Assembly (NCBI RefSeq): GCF_007991735.1
Contig: NZ_BJYX01000003.1
Span: 186,001 to 250,000 of the forward strand
DNA length: 64,000 nt
Reading direction: 5' to 3'
Source of the DNA: Terrabacter aerolatus
Lineage (GTDB): Bacteria > Actinomycetota > Actinomycetes > Actinomycetales > Dermatophilaceae
The position numbers and the translations under genes were made by a program. Numbering within the stretch: position 1 is the stretch's first letter; each line of letters opens with the position of its first letter. The notes under the pieces are model-generated. The model did no database searches, was not told the origin of the DNA, and worked only from the letters and a program-made list of their open reading frames with translations. Below, in pieces: positions 8,999 to 18,009 of the stretch.

Positions 8999-10525
8999 TC
9001 AGGCGTCGTCGTCGGCCTCGGCGGCCACGTGCCACAGCCCCGAACGGCGCTCGGCGTCGAGCTCCTCCTGCGTGGCGGCGCGGGCCGCGTAGCGGTCCTT
9101 CTGGGCCTCGCGCTTCTCGTCGCGCGTCGGGCGGGAGGACTCGGACAGGCGCAGGTCGGTGCCCCGCGAGCCGAGCAGCTCCGCACCGGCCTGCAGGGTC
9201 GGCTCCCAGTCGAAGACGACCGCGTCGTCGGTGGCACCGATGACGACCGTGTCGCCGGCGACCGCGCCGACCTTGTAGAGCTGCTCCTCGACACCGAGGC
9301 GCCCGAGCCGGTCGGCGAGGTAGCCGACGGCCTCGTCGTTGCTGAAGTCGGTCTGGCGCACCCACCGCACGGGACGTGCCCCGGTGACGCGGAAGAAGAC
9401 GCCGTCGGGGCCGTTCTCCTTCGTCACGGTGAAGCCCTGGTCGTCGACCGAGCGGGGCCGCAGCACGACCCGCTTCGGGACGGCGTCGCCGATCTCCTTG
9501 CGGGCGGCGTCGACGTGGCGGGCCATCGCGAAGCTCAGCTCGCGCAGGCCCTCGTGCGCCACGGCCGAGACGATGAACACCTCGATGCCGCGGGCCTCGA
9601 GGTCGGGCTTGACCATCTCGGCCAGCTCACGTGCCTCGGGCACGTCGGCCTTGTTGAGCACGACGATGCGGGTGCGCTCCGACAGCGGACGACCGCCGAG
9701 GTCGGCGTCGGGGACGTAGAGCGAGAGCTCGTTCTCGATGACGTCGAGGTCGCTCATCGGGTCGCGGCCCGGCTCGAGCGTCGCGCAGTCGATGACGTGG
9801 ACGAGCACCGAGCAGCGCTCCACGTGGCGCAGGAACTCCAGGCCCAGGCCCTTGCCCTCGTGCGCGCCGGGGATGAGCCCGGGCACGTCGGCGACGGTGA
9901 AGCGGCTCGACCCGGCCGTCACGACGCCGAGGTTGGGCACGAGGGTCGTGAAGGGGTAGTCGGCGATCTTGGGCTTGGCCGCAGACAGCACCGAGACGAG
10001 GGAGGACTTGCCTGCGCTCGGGAAGCCGATGAGCGCGACGTCGGCGAGCGACTTCAGCTCGAGCACGACGTCGATGTCCTCGCCCGGCTCGCCGAGGAGG
10101 GCGAAACCGGGTGCCTTGCGCCGGGCGCTCGACAGGGCCTTGTTGCCGAGGCCCCCGCGACCGCCGGCGGCGATGACGTGCTCGGTGCCCATCCCGACGA
10201 GGTCGACGATGATCTGGCCCTCCGCGTCCTTGACGACGGTGCCCTCCGGCACGGCCAGCACGAGGTCGTCGCCGTCGGCGCCGTTGCGCTCGTCACCGGC
10301 GCCGGGTGCGCCGTTGCCGGCCTTGCGGTGCGGGTGCCGGTGGTAGTCGAGCAGCGTCGTCGACGAGGGGTCGACGCGCAGGATGACCGAGCCTCCACGA
10401 CCGCCGTTGCCGCCGTCGGGGCCACCGAGCGGCTTGAACTTCTCGCGCTTGACGGAGGCGACACCGTGCCCGCCCGCACCGGCGCTCAGGTGCAGCACCA
10501 CGCGGTCGACGAAGGTCACTGCCAT
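8999..10525 (-). CDS. obg: GTPase Obg/CgtA
   Basis: Essential ribosome-associated GTPase acting in 50S assembly and stress control. 508 residues in three domains: glycine-rich Obg fold (1-158: [25 protein letters not shown]), G domain (about 159-340: P-loop [10 protein letters not shown]3 [13 protein letters not shown]4 NKAD, G5 SAVAHEG), and a C-terminal OCT domain (about 360-435) followed by an ~70-residue charged tail. The tail is longer than in Bacillus but usual in actinobacteria. ATG at 10525 with GGAAGAG 11 bases upstream. It follows rpmA across a strong hairpin, so it may have its own promoter or depend on read-through. Confidence 0.96.
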   Translation of the reverse strand: MAVTFVDRVVLHLSAGAGGHGVASVKREKFKPLGGPDGGNGGRGGSVILRVDPSSTTLLDYHRHPHRKAGNGAPGAGDERNGADGDDLVLAVPEGTVVKDAEGQIIVDLVGMGTEHVIAAGGRGGLGNKALSSARRKAPGFALLGEPGEDIDVVLELKSLADVALIGFPSAGKSSLVSVLSAAKPKIADYPFTTLVPNLGVVTAGSSRFTVADVPGLIPGAHEGKGLGLEFLRHVERCSVLVHVIDCATLEPGRDPMSDLDVIENELSLYVPDADLGGRPLSERTRIVVLNKADVPEARELAEMVKPDLEARGIEVFIVSAVAHEGLRELSFAMARHVDAARKEIGDAVPKRVVLRPRSVDDQGFTVTKENGPDGVFFRVTGARPVRWVRQTDFSNDEAVGYLADRLGRLGVEEQLYKVGAVAGDTVVIGATDDAVVFDWEPTLQAGAELLGSRGTDLRLSESSRPTRDEKREAQKDRYAARAATQEELDAERRSGLWHVAAEADDDA

Positions 10526-10655
10526 GAGAGGTCACTCTTCCAGATCAGGGTGGGCGGACGGCATACGCACGATGGCTGGAGCCGAGGAGGTGGCACTCGC
10601 GAGCCTGCGAGGGACTGCCACATCATTTCGGTATGCCGTGTCGCCCGGGAAAGGC

Positions 10656-10686
10656 GGAAGGGCGGGCCGCTCGGGCCCGCCCTTCC
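10656..10686 (-). terminator. Hairpin between rpmA and obg
   Basis: Perfect 13-base stem (GGAAGGGCGGGCC with its complement) and a 5-base loop, starting 26 bases past the rpmA stop, without a U-tract. It would separate the ribosomal-protein transcript from obg. A GTATGCCG octamer lies on each side of the obg leader (10560-10567 reverse, 10631-10638 forward). Confidence 0.6.
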
Positions 10687-10711
10687 GGTACATCAGTGGT
10701 GATCGCGTCGA

Positions 10712-10981
10712 TCACTCAGCGGCAGCGGTCTCCGGCTGCTCGATGTTGACGGTCTTGCGGCCGCGCTTGGTGCCGAACTTCACGGCGCCGGCGACGAGGG
10801 CGAACAGCGTGTCGTCGCCACCGCGACCGACACCCTCACCCGGGTGGAAGTGCGTGCCGCGCTGACGGACGAGGATCTCGCCCGCGTTGACCTTCTGGCC
10901 ACCGAAACGCTTGACGCCGAGGAACTGTGCGTTCGAGTCGCGACCGTTGCGGGTCGAGGACGCACCCTTCTTGTGTGCCAT
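10712..10981 (-). CDS. rpmA: 50S ribosomal protein L27
   Basis: 89 residues, the usual length. It begins [20 protein letters not shown] and continues with LGVKRFGGQ, the standard N-terminus that reaches towards the peptidyl transferase centre. No N-terminal extension of the cleaved Firmicute type. Lies 39 bases after rplU and is co-transcribed with it. Confidence 0.98.
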   Translation of the reverse strand: MAHKKGASSTRNGRDSNAQFLGVKRFGGQKVNAGEILVRQRGTHFHPGEGVGRGGDDTLFALVAGAVKFGTKRGRKTVNIEQPETAAAE

Positions 10982-11020
10982 GTCAGTCCTTCTCTCGTGA
11001 GTCTCTGGGTTCCGGGCGGA

Positions 11021-11329
11021 TCACGCGTCGATGGCGGTGATCTTGACCTGGGTCAGCGGCTGACGGTGGCCCTGACGCTTGCGGTAGCCGGTCTTGTTCT
11101 TGTACTTCATGATGACGATCTTGGGGCCCTTGGCGGCCTTGACGACCTCGGCCTTGACCGACACCTTGGACAGCTTGTCGGCGTCGGACGTGACCGTGGT
11201 CCCGTCCACGAGGAGCAGCGGCGTGAGCTCGATGGCATCGCCGGGCTGACCCGTCACCTTGTCGACGAGCAGGACATCGCCCACCGACACCTTCTCCTGG
11301 CGACCGCCAGCGCGAACAATCGCGTACAC
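11021..11329 (-). CDS. rplU: 50S ribosomal protein L21
   Basis: 102 residues starting (V)[17 protein letters not shown], matching the family. An open frame reaches further upstream to 11377, but the GTG at 11329 gives the normal L21 N-terminus. Conserved C-terminal part [15 protein letters not shown]. First gene of the rplU-rpmA transcript, with a hairpin leader and promoter just upstream. Confidence 0.97.
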   Translation of the reverse strand: MYAIVRAGGRQEKVSVGDVLLVDKVTGQPGDAIELTPLLLVDGTTVTSDADKLSKVSVKAEVVKAAKGPKIVIMKYKNKTGYRKRQGHRQPLTQVKITAIDA

Positions 11330-11374
11330 AGTGAAACTCACTCTCTCATCAAGGGTTGGTATCGCCGCTTTCGG

Positions 11375-11401
11375 CACCGGCCCGTCAACACGGGCCCGGT
11401 G
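11375..11401 (-). ncRNA. Stem-loop in the rplU leader
   Basis: Inverted repeat with arms CACCGG-CCCGT and ACGGG-CCCGGTG around a 4-base loop, in the 5' leader between the promoter and the rplU start. L21 operons in other bacteria carry autoregulatory leader structures; whether this is one is unproven. Confidence 0.35.
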
Positions 11402-11417
11402 GGCGCACCAAGGACAA

Positions 11418-11447
11418 AGATTACCGGCTGGGAAGGCCCAGCTCCAA
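11418..11447 (-). promoter_or_regulatory. Putative rplU promoter
   Basis: On the minus strand, TTGGAG (11442-11447) and TAATCT (11418-11423) are separated by 18 bases, a good sigma-70-type layout. It lies immediately after the rne stop and about 90 bases before the rplU GTG. Confidence 0.5.
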
Positions 11448-11454
11448 ACCGAGC

Positions 11455-14400
11455 TCAGCTCTCGCTGTCGCCCGCGCCCGCTCCCCGCGGCGGACCCGCC
11501 GGGGCGACGACCCGCCCGCGGCGACGTCGACCACGCGCCGCCGGCTGCGCCGGGGACCGGGGATCGGCCTCGGGCGCGGTCTGCGGCTCGACGTGGGCGG
11601 TGGGGGTGCTGGACGAGTCGACTGTCGCGTCCGGCTGCGGTGCGGCCGGTTCGTCCGCGGCGGCCACGTCGGCCACGTCGGCCACGTCGGCCGGCACGCT
11701 GACGTCGGACTCCAGCTCGACGTGCGTGCCACCCTGGGTGGCCTGCTCGTCGGCGGGGTCGACCGCGTCGTCACCGGACCAGGGACCGTCGTCCTCGGGG
11801 AAGCCGTGACCGGAACCGCTCCCGGCACCCATCTCGGCGATGGCCTCGGCGGCCGCCTCGCCGGCGGGCTGTCCCGAGGCGCTCTTGAGCGCGGCCGCGT
11901 GGGCGGCCGCGGCGATCTGCGCCGCGGTGGGGCCACCGCTGCGTGACTCGGCCTGCCCGCCCTGCTGGCCCGACTGCTGCCCCGACTGCTGGCCCTGGCC
12001 GGAGTGCTGACCGGACTGCTGGCCCGAGCCGCCGTTGCCGCCCTGCTGGTTGCCACCCTGGGTCGAGCCCTGACCGCGGCCACGTCGGCGGCCACCGTTC
12101 GTGCCGCCGTTGTCGGACTGGCCCTGGTCCTGCGGGTGGGCGCCCTTGTCGACGGGGTCGGTGTGGATGATGAAGCCGCGTCCGTTGCAGTGGTCGCACG
12201 TCTCGGAGAAGACCTCGATGAGGCCCGAGCCGACGCGCTTGCGGGTCATCTGCACGAGGCCGAGCGAGGTGACCTCGGCGACCTGGTGCTTGGTCCGGTC
12301 GCGTCCGAGGCACTCGAGCAGACGACGCACGACGAGCTCGCGGTTGCTCTCGAGCACCATGTCGATGAAGTCGATGACGATGATGCCGCCGATGTCGCGT
12401 AGCCGCAGCTGGCGCACGATCTCCTCAGCCGCCTCGATGTTGTTCTTCGTCACCGTCTCCTCGAGGTTGCCCCCGGAGCCGACGAACTTGCCGGTGTTGA
12501 CGTCGACGACGGTCATCGCCTCGGTGCGGTCGATGACGAGGGAGCCGCCGCTCGGCAGCCAGACCTTGCGGTCCATCGCCTTGGAGAGCTGCTCGTCGAC
12601 GCGGTGGTGCGTGAAGAGGTCCTCCTCGGCCGTCCACTTGCTGACGCGGTCGGCGAGGTCGGGCGCGACGGAGCTGATGTAGGGGTGGATCTCGTTCCAC
12701 GCCTGGTCACCGGCGACGACGAGCTGCTTGAAGTCCTCGTTGAAGACGTCGCGGATGACGCGCACGGTGAGGTCCGGCTCGCCGTGCAGCAGCATCGGGG
12801 CCTGGCCGCCGGTGACGGATCCGGCTGCGCCGTTCTTCTTCTTGCCCTTGCTCTTGCCCGCGCGCGGGGTGGAGGCGGCCTCGGCCTTGGCCTGGATCTC
12901 CTCCCACGTGCGCGTCAGGCGCTCGACGTCGGCGCGCAGCTCCTCCTCGCTGGCCCCCTCGGCCGCGGTGCGCACGATGACGCCGGCGGAGTCCGGCACG
13001 ACGTCGCGCAGGATCTTCTTGAGGCGGGCGCGCTCGGTGTCGGGCAGCTTGCGGCTGATACCGGTCATCGAGCTGTTCGGCACGTAGACGAGGTAACGGC
13101 CGGGCAGCGAGATCTGCGACGTGAGGCGTGCGCCCTTGTGGCCGATCGGGTCCTTCGTCACCTGCACGAGGACGGTCTGGCCGGACCCCAGGGCGTTCTC
13201 GATGCGCTTGGGCTGGTTGGCCTCGAGACCGGCGGCGTCCCAGTTGACCTCGCCGGCGTAGAGCACGGCGTTGCGGCCCTTGCCGATGTCGACGAAGGCG
13301 GCCTCCATCGACGGGAGGACGTTCTGGACCCGGCCGAGGTAGATGTTGCCGGCCATGGAGACGTTGGTGGCCTGGTCGATGTAGTGCTCGACGAGGACAC
13401 CGTCCTCGAGGACACCCATCTGGGTGCGGCCGTCCTTGTTGCGCACGACCATGACGCGGTCGACGGCCTCGCGGCGGGCGAGGAACTCGGCCTCGGTGAT
13501 GATGGTGCGGCGACGGCCGGCCTCGCGACCCTCGCGGCGGCGCTGCTTCTTGGCCTCGAGGCGCGTGGACCCCTTGACGGCCACCGGCTCGTCGCTCTGG
13601 CTGCGCGGCTGGCGCACCCGGGTCGAGACGTTGGGGGTGTCGTCACCGGCGTCCGGCGCGGAGCCGGCGCGACGGCGACGGCGACGGCGACGGCTCGACA
13701 CGCCCTCGTCGTCCGCCTCGCCCTCCGAGTCGCTGTCGGCGTCGGACTCGGTGTCGCCGTCCCTGTCGACCGACGCGGTGCGGGTGTCGCCGGCTTCGGA
13801 CTCCTGGTCCTGGGCCTCGTCGTCGTCGGCGGCGCGACCGCGCCGGCCCTTGCCACCGCGACGGCGGCGCGAGCGGCGGGGGCCGTTGTCCTCGTCGGCC
13901 TGGTCGTCGCCGCGACCACCGGCAGGGGCCTCGGGCTCGTTCTCCTCGACGTCGTCGACGGGCTCGTCGACCGGCTCGTCCGCCTGCTCGACCGGCTCGG
14001 GTGCTGCCGCTCCCCGGCGGCGACGCGTCGGCGTCGCCTGGCTCGCGTCGGGCGCCTGGAAGAGCACGCTGAAGCTGGGGACCACGGCCGACGGACGTGA
14101 GTCCGTGTCTCCGCCCAGCACGGGCAGGTCGTCGGTGCGCTCCGTCTCGTCGAACGCGTCGACGTCGATGATGGCGGTGAGGTCGACGGCCTCGTCGGAC
14201 TCCTCGCCCTCCGGGGCCACACCGACCGACGTCGACCCCGTCGAGTCGGCCGTGCCCGTGGGCTCGGCACCCACAACGTCCGGCACCTCGGCCTGCGTGC
14301 CGGCGACGAGCTCCTCGACCGCGGCGCTCGCCCGGTCGGCCTTGCTGCTGCGCGAGGCGCGCTTGGCGGCCCTCGGAGCGGCGGGGGCCTCGCCGGTGTC

Positions 14401-14724
14401 GGCCTTCTTGCGGGTGGCGCGCTTGCGAGCCGGACGCTTGGTCTCGGCGGTCTCGGCGCCCTCGTCGGCGCCGGTCGCCTCAGGGGCCACGGCGGGCTCG
14501 GCGGCCTCGGGAGCGGCGGCGGCGTCAGCGACCGGGGCGGCCGGCACCTGCTCGACGGCCGGGGCAGGAGCCGACTCGGCGGACGGCTCGATGGTCGTGG
14601 CCTTCTTCGTGCTGCGTCGCGGGGCGCGTCGACGCGGCGCCGGGGCGTCGGCGGCGGGGGCGCTCTGCTCGTGCTCGGCGGGGAACAGGGTCGCGTCGCC
14701 GGAGGGGGTGTCGTTGGGTGCCAT
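11455..14724 (-). CDS. rne: Ribonuclease E/G
   Basis: Endoribonuclease for rRNA maturation and mRNA decay. 1089 residues. Residues 1-~400 are a low-complexity Ala/Glu/Lys/Arg-rich extension, common in actinobacterial RNase E, where disordered arms flank the catalytic core. The core starts near 410: S1 domain ([18 protein letters not shown] around 455), catalytic DNase I-like part with [10 protein letters not shown] (~740) and [13 protein letters not shown] (~776), and the Zn-link TCDHCNGRG (~843). The C-terminus is Gln/Gly/Ser-rich. ATG at 14724 has GGGAG upstream. Sits between the DUF2344 gene and rplU, the usual actinobacterial order. Confidence 0.95.
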   Translation of the reverse strand: MAPNDTPSGDATLFPAEHEQSAPAADAPAPRRRAPRRSTKKATTIEPSAESAPAPAVEQVPAAPVADAAAAPEAAEPAVAPEATGADEGAETAETKRPARKRATRKKADTGEAPAAPRAAKRASRSSKADRASAAVEELVAGTQAEVPDVVGAEPTGTADSTGSTSVGVAPEGEESDEAVDLTAIIDVDAFDETERTDDLPVLGGDTDSRPSAVVPSFSVLFQAPDASQATPTRRRRGAAAPEPVEQADEPVDEPVDDVEENEPEAPAGGRGDDQADEDNGPRRSRRRRGGKGRRGRAADDDEAQDQESEAGDTRTASVDRDGDTESDADSDSEGEADDEGVSSRRRRRRRRAGSAPDAGDDTPNVSTRVRQPRSQSDEPVAVKGSTRLEAKKQRRREGREAGRRRTIITEAEFLARREAVDRVMVVRNKDGRTQMGVLEDGVLVEHYIDQATNVSMAGNIYLGRVQNVLPSMEAAFVDIGKGRNAVLYAGEVNWDAAGLEANQPKRIENALGSGQTVLVQVTKDPIGHKGARLTSQISLPGRYLVYVPNSSMTGISRKLPDTERARLKKILRDVVPDSAGVIVRTAAEGASEEELRADVERLTRTWEEIQAKAEAASTPRAGKSKGKKKNGAAGSVTGGQAPMLLHGEPDLTVRVIRDVFNEDFKQLVVAGDQAWNEIHPYISSVAPDLADRVSKWTAEEDLFTHHRVDEQLSKAMDRKVWLPSGGSLVIDRTEAMTVVDVNTGKFVGSGGNLEETVTKNNIEAAEEIVRQLRLRDIGGIIVIDFIDMVLESNRELVVRRLLECLGRDRTKHQVAEVTSLGLVQMTRKRVGSGLIEVFSETCDHCNGRGFIIHTDPVDKGAHPQDQGQSDNGGTNGGRRRGRGQGSTQGGNQQGGNGGSGQQSGQHSGQGQQSGQQSGQQGGQAESRSGGPTAAQIAAAAHAAALKSASGQPAGEAAAEAIAEMGAGSGSGHGFPEDDGPWSGDDAVDPADEQATQGGTHVELESDVSVPADVADVADVAAADEPAAPQPDATVDSSSTPTAHVEPQTAPEADPRSPAQPAARGRRRRGRVVAPAGPPRGAGAGDSES
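11662..11697. repeat. 9-base tandem repeat within rne
   Basis: Four perfect copies of GGCCACGTC in tandem, encoding repeated Asp-Val-Ala in the disordered C-terminal arm of RNase E. In frame, so copy-number change would only lengthen or shorten the arm. Confidence 0.8.
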
Positions 14725-14920
14725 CAGGCAGTCTCCCGTCAGGTGCGGTGTGACCCACACCCGGCCGGAGCCGCCGACACCGCACGAGTGCGGTTGCAGT
14801 CGTCGCGCCGCGTGTGCGACGGGACGGAAGTCGTCTCGCTACACCCGAAAACGGTTCGCGCTGGGCGCGGCCCCGTGATCGAATGCCGTCGACGTCCTGG
14901 TCGGCAACCGGTTCGCCGTC

Positions 14921-14937
14921 ATGACCTGGCAGGTCAT
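14921..14937. promoter_or_regulatory. Palindrome at the end of the DUF2344 gene
   Basis: Perfect inverted repeat ATGACCTG-G-CAGGTCAT overlapping the DUF2344 stop codon and about 200 bases upstream of rne. It has the size and symmetry of a dimeric repressor site. The regulator is unknown, and it could be a chance palindrome. The rest of 14725-14933 holds no gene and probably carries the rne promoter. Confidence 0.35.
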
Positions 14938-15707
14938 TCCAGCGGGTCGGTCACCCGCACGTTTGCGGTGTCGAGCGGTCCCTGCGCCAGACGCGTCACC
15001 AGGGGTGGGCGCGGAGGCTGCAGGTCGGCGATCTCACGCAGCGCGGTCAGAATGTCGTCGGGGCGTACAGCCGGTGTGGTGTGCCGTACGACCATGCGCA
15101 GTATCGCACAGTCGGCCCCGACTTCGTGAGTCGTGACCGTGTCGTCGAGCGCGTCGCGCGGCGCAAGCACCCGTGCCGAGACGATCGAGCCACGCACGTC
15201 GAAGGTGCGCGGACCCGACTTCGTCAGGCGCGTCACCTCGGCGGTGTCGCGCTCGAGCAGGGTGGTCACGGCCGCCCGGAGGACCTCGAGGGGCACGCCC
15301 GCGAACTCGAGCAGCCAGTCGCTGGCCTCCAGGCGGTCGGCGAGCGCGCCGGGCGCGGCCTCGACCACCTGGAGGATGTCGATCCCCTCGGGCAGGGCCT
15401 CGTCGAGCGCGACCCGGACCGACTCGGGCTCGACGCGCTGGGTCACCGAGATCTCGAAGTACTCCGCCTCACTGCCGGTGCCGGTGGCCGCCGCGTTGGC
15501 GTAGCTGATCTTCTGGTGCGGGTGGAAGCCGGCGGAGAACGCCATCGGGACGTCGGCCCGCCGCAGCGCCCGCTCGAGGGCGCGCTGGAAGTCCCGGCTC
15601 GAGGTGAACCTCAGCCGGCCTCGCTTCGTGTAGCGGATCCGGAGCTTCTGGACCGCGGGGTCCGGAGCCGGACCCTCGGGGACGCGCTGACGTGCCTGAC
15701 GAGCCAT
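14934..15707 (-). CDS. DUF2344 / TIGR03936 radical-SAM-linked protein
   Basis: 257 residues. The core KLRIRYTKRGRLRFTSSRDF, then FSAGFHPHQKISYANA, is the signature of the family normally encoded next to, or fused with, a B12-binding radical-SAM protein of the TIGR03960 type. The molecular function is not established. In many actinobacteria the order is radical-SAM gene, this gene, rne, rplU, rpmA, obg. Here the upstream neighbour is an acyltransferase and no radical-SAM gene is present in the window. ATG at 15707. Confidence 0.85.
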   Translation of the reverse strand: MARQARQRVPEGPAPDPAVQKLRIRYTKRGRLRFTSSRDFQRALERALRRADVPMAFSAGFHPHQKISYANAAATGTGSEAEYFEISVTQRVEPESVRVALDEALPEGIDILQVVEAAPGALADRLEASDWLLEFAGVPLEVLRAAVTTLLERDTAEVTRLTKSGPRTFDVRGSIVSARVLAPRDALDDTVTTHEVGADCAILRMVVRHTTPAVRPDDILTALREIADLQPPRPPLVTRLAQGPLDTANVRVTDPLE

Positions 15708-15757
15708 GCCGGAAGGCTACCGGCGCCGGCCGGGCCCCTCGAACGCGTCGGTCCGCG

Positions 15758-16540
15758 TCACTCGGAGGAGAAGCCGCGCTGCTCGTCGGCCCGGCGCTGG
15801 CGCTCCGCCGTGTCCGCCTCGTCGAGCCGGGTCGCCTCGGCGAGGGTGGGCGCCGTGCCGCCCATGCTCGCAGGGAGGTACTTGAGGTCCGGTCCGGTGA
15901 GCGGCTCGTACGCCGCGCGGGCGACGGCGAGCAGGTCGGCCATGACGGTCTTGTACTGCTCGGTGACGGCGTCGGGGTCGGCGTCGGGGGCCACCGGGAT
16001 CGGCTCCCCGACGTTGATGAGGATCGGCACGTTGGTGCGGCCGAGCCGCTTGGGGTGTCCCTTGGTCCAGACCCGCTGCGAGCCCCAGATGACGGTGGGC
16101 AGGATCGGCACCCCGGCCTCGATGGCCATCCGCGCGGCCCCCGTCTTGAACTCCTTGAGCTCGAAGGAGCGGGAGATGGTGGCCTCGGGGAAGACGCCGA
16201 CGATCTCGCCCGCCCGGAGCGCCGACACGGCCGCGGCATACGACGCGGCGCCGGCGGTGCGGTCGACGGGGATGTGGTGCATGCCGCGCATGAGCGGCCC
16301 GCTGACCGGGTGGGAGAAGACGCCGTCCTTGGCCATGAAGCGCACGAGGCGGCCCGAGGGGTGGGCGGCGAGCCCGGCATACGCGAAGTCGAAGTAGCCC
16401 GTGTGGTTGACGGTCATCACCGCTCCCCCGCTGCGTGGCACGTTGTCGTCGCCGAGGATGGTGAACTTCAGTCCCTGCATCGCGAACACCCCACGGGCGA
16501 AACCGATGACGGACGAGTAGACGGGCTCCATGGAGGACAC
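15758..16540 (-). CDS. 1-acyl-glycerol-3-phosphate acyltransferase-like (PlsC)
   Basis: 260 residues. The HX4D acyltransferase motif is clear (VNHTGYFDF, His46 and Asp51), with a later FPEATISRS in the place of the FPEGTRS block and an IPVDR block between. Likely transfers acyl chains to lysophosphatidate or another lysolipid at the membrane. Start is either GTG at 16540 or the ATG at 16531; GTG has AGGGC upstream and is used here. The C-terminus is charged, without membrane helices. Divergent from the DUF2207 gene. Confidence 0.85.
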   Translation of the reverse strand: MSSMEPVYSSVIGFARGVFAMQGLKFTILGDDNVPRSGGAVMTVNHTGYFDFAYAGLAAHPSGRLVRFMAKDGVFSHPVSGPLMRGMHHIPVDRTAGAASYAAAVSALRAGEIVGVFPEATISRSFELKEFKTGAARMAIEAGVPILPTVIWGSQRVWTKGHPKRLGRTNVPILINVGEPIPVAPDADPDAVTEQYKTVMADLLAVARAAYEPLTGPDLKYLPASMGGTAPTLAEATRLDEADTAERQRRADEQRGFSSE

Positions 16541-16611
16541 TCTGCCCTGCGCCGCTACGCTTCGGCACGCCGATGCCGGTATCGAGGCGTGCGACGAACG
16601 GGGGAACGACC

Positions 16612-17898
16612 GTGGGCACGAGTGCCGCAGTGATGCACGCCACGCCGATGGCCGGCCTCCCGGGGATGGCGTATGCCGCGACGCCGGCGCTCGTCGACCG
16701 TGACACCCTCGTCGGGGCCTCGGCCCTCGGACTCGTGCCGCTGCTCCTCGCCGGGGTCGTCGTGCTCGTCAAGTGGTGGCGCGGACGCGACGAGATGTTC
16801 GGCGGCGTGACCCCCGGACTCCTTCCGCCGGACGGGACCGCAGGATCGCGCCACCGCGTGCGCGGCGGCGAGTGGTCGGGCACCGTGGCGCCGGTCTTCG
16901 CTCCCCCGCCTGACGTCCGGCCGGGCGTCGTCGGCACCGTCGTCGACGGCGTGGCCGACCCGCACGACGTCAGCGCGACGCTGCTCGACCTCGCCGTTCG
17001 CGGCTGGTTCCGCATCGTCGACGTGCGGACGGAGCGGGACGAGCGCCCGCGCGACTGGGAGCTGCACCGCGTGGGGCCCGCCCCTGCAGAGACGACGACG
17101 GCCTTCGAGCAGCTGCTGCTCGACCGGATCTTCGAGGCACGCGACGTCGTCCGGCTGTCCGCGCTCAAGGGCTCGTTCGGGCTGACGATGCGCGAGGCGC
17201 AGATCGGGCTCTACCGCGAGGTCGTCGACCGCGGCTGGTACGCCCGACACCCTCGCGCCCGCAACGGGCGCACCCGGGCCGCCGGGCTCGCGGTCCTCGT
17301 CCCGTCGAGCCTCGCGGCGGCCGTCCTCGTCGTGGCCGGGCTCGTCGATGCCCACGACTGGTCGCTCACCCCGGTGCTCGTCGGGCTCGTGGCCGCCCTC
17401 GCCGTGCTCGCCCGCTGGGGCGGCGCCCGTACGCCGCGCACCGCCGAGGGCACCGCCCTGCGCATCCAGGCCCTCGGCTTCCGCGAGTACCTCGCGACCG
17501 CCGAGGCGGACCGGCTGCGGTTCGAGGAGAAGCGGGCCCTGCTCAGCAGCTACCTGCCGTATGCCGTGGCGTTCGGCCTGACGGGCCACTTCGCGGGACT
17601 GCTGCGCGACCTCGCGCAGGAGAGCCACTGGACCGACTACGTCGACGGGCTCGACTGGTACGACTTCGGCGGTTCCGGCCCGGACGGCGACGACCTCGCC
17701 CTCGGTGACGCGCTCGGGGACGTCGCCGACGCGGCGACCTGGATGAGCGACCCGGGCGACCTGCTCGACGGGGTCGACGGCTTCACCGACGCCGCCGACT
17801 CGCTGTTCTCCTTCGACGGGCTCACGGGGTGCGGCGACGGCTGCGACCTGCCCGGCTGCGACCTGCCCGGGTGCGACCTGGCCGGCTGCGACTTCTGA
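16612..17898 (+). CDS. DUF2207-type membrane protein with Cys-rich tail
   Basis: 428 residues. One hydrophobic helix near 32-55, a cytosolic region (DVSATLLDLAVRGWFRI, typical of DUF2207), two helices near 220-265, then a soluble part containing LGFREYLATAEADR and a GLTGHF segment. The last ~20 residues are CGDGCDLPGCDLPGCDLAGC followed by Asp-Phe, a four-unit GCD repeat with five cysteines. DUF2207 proteins commonly end in Gly-rich or low-complexity tails, but a Cys tail is unusual. GTG at 16612 follows GGGGGA by 7 bases and is preferred to the ATG at 16573. Function unknown. Confidence 0.8.
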   Translation: MGTSAAVMHATPMAGLPGMAYAATPALVDRDTLVGASALGLVPLLLAGVVVLVKWWRGRDEMFGGVTPGLLPPDGTAGSRHRVRGGEWSGTVAPVFAPPPDVRPGVVGTVVDGVADPHDVSATLLDLAVRGWFRIVDVRTERDERPRDWELHRVGPAPAETTTAFEQLLLDRIFEARDVVRLSALKGSFGLTMREAQIGLYREVVDRGWYARHPRARNGRTRAAGLAVLVPSSLAAAVLVVAGLVDAHDWSLTPVLVGLVAALAVLARWGGARTPRTAEGTALRIQALGFREYLATAEADRLRFEEKRALLSSYLPYAVAFGLTGHFAGLLRDLAQESHWTDYVDGLDWYDFGGSGPDGDDLALGDALGDVADAATWMSDPGDLLDGVDGFTDAADSLFSFDGLTGCGDGCDLPGCDLPGCDLAGCDF

Positions 17899-18009
17899 GC
17901 GGCGCGCGGGGGCGGCCCGACGGCATACGACCGCGGGATCCGGCTGCGGGATGGCCGGCTCGACAAAGGCGGTCGAGGGCACCCCGGCGCGCATGGAAGG
18001 ATTGGGCGC

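Noticed and set aside
11455-14724. Separate gene for the N-terminal Ala/Lys-rich part of RNase E
   Set aside because: The frame is continuous with the catalytic core, and such extensions are common in actinobacterial RNase E.
17899-18009. T-box riboswitch before valS
   Set aside because: The 111-base leader lacks a recognisable T-box sequence and specifier loop. It shows only GC-rich hairpin potential and a GTATGCCG word.
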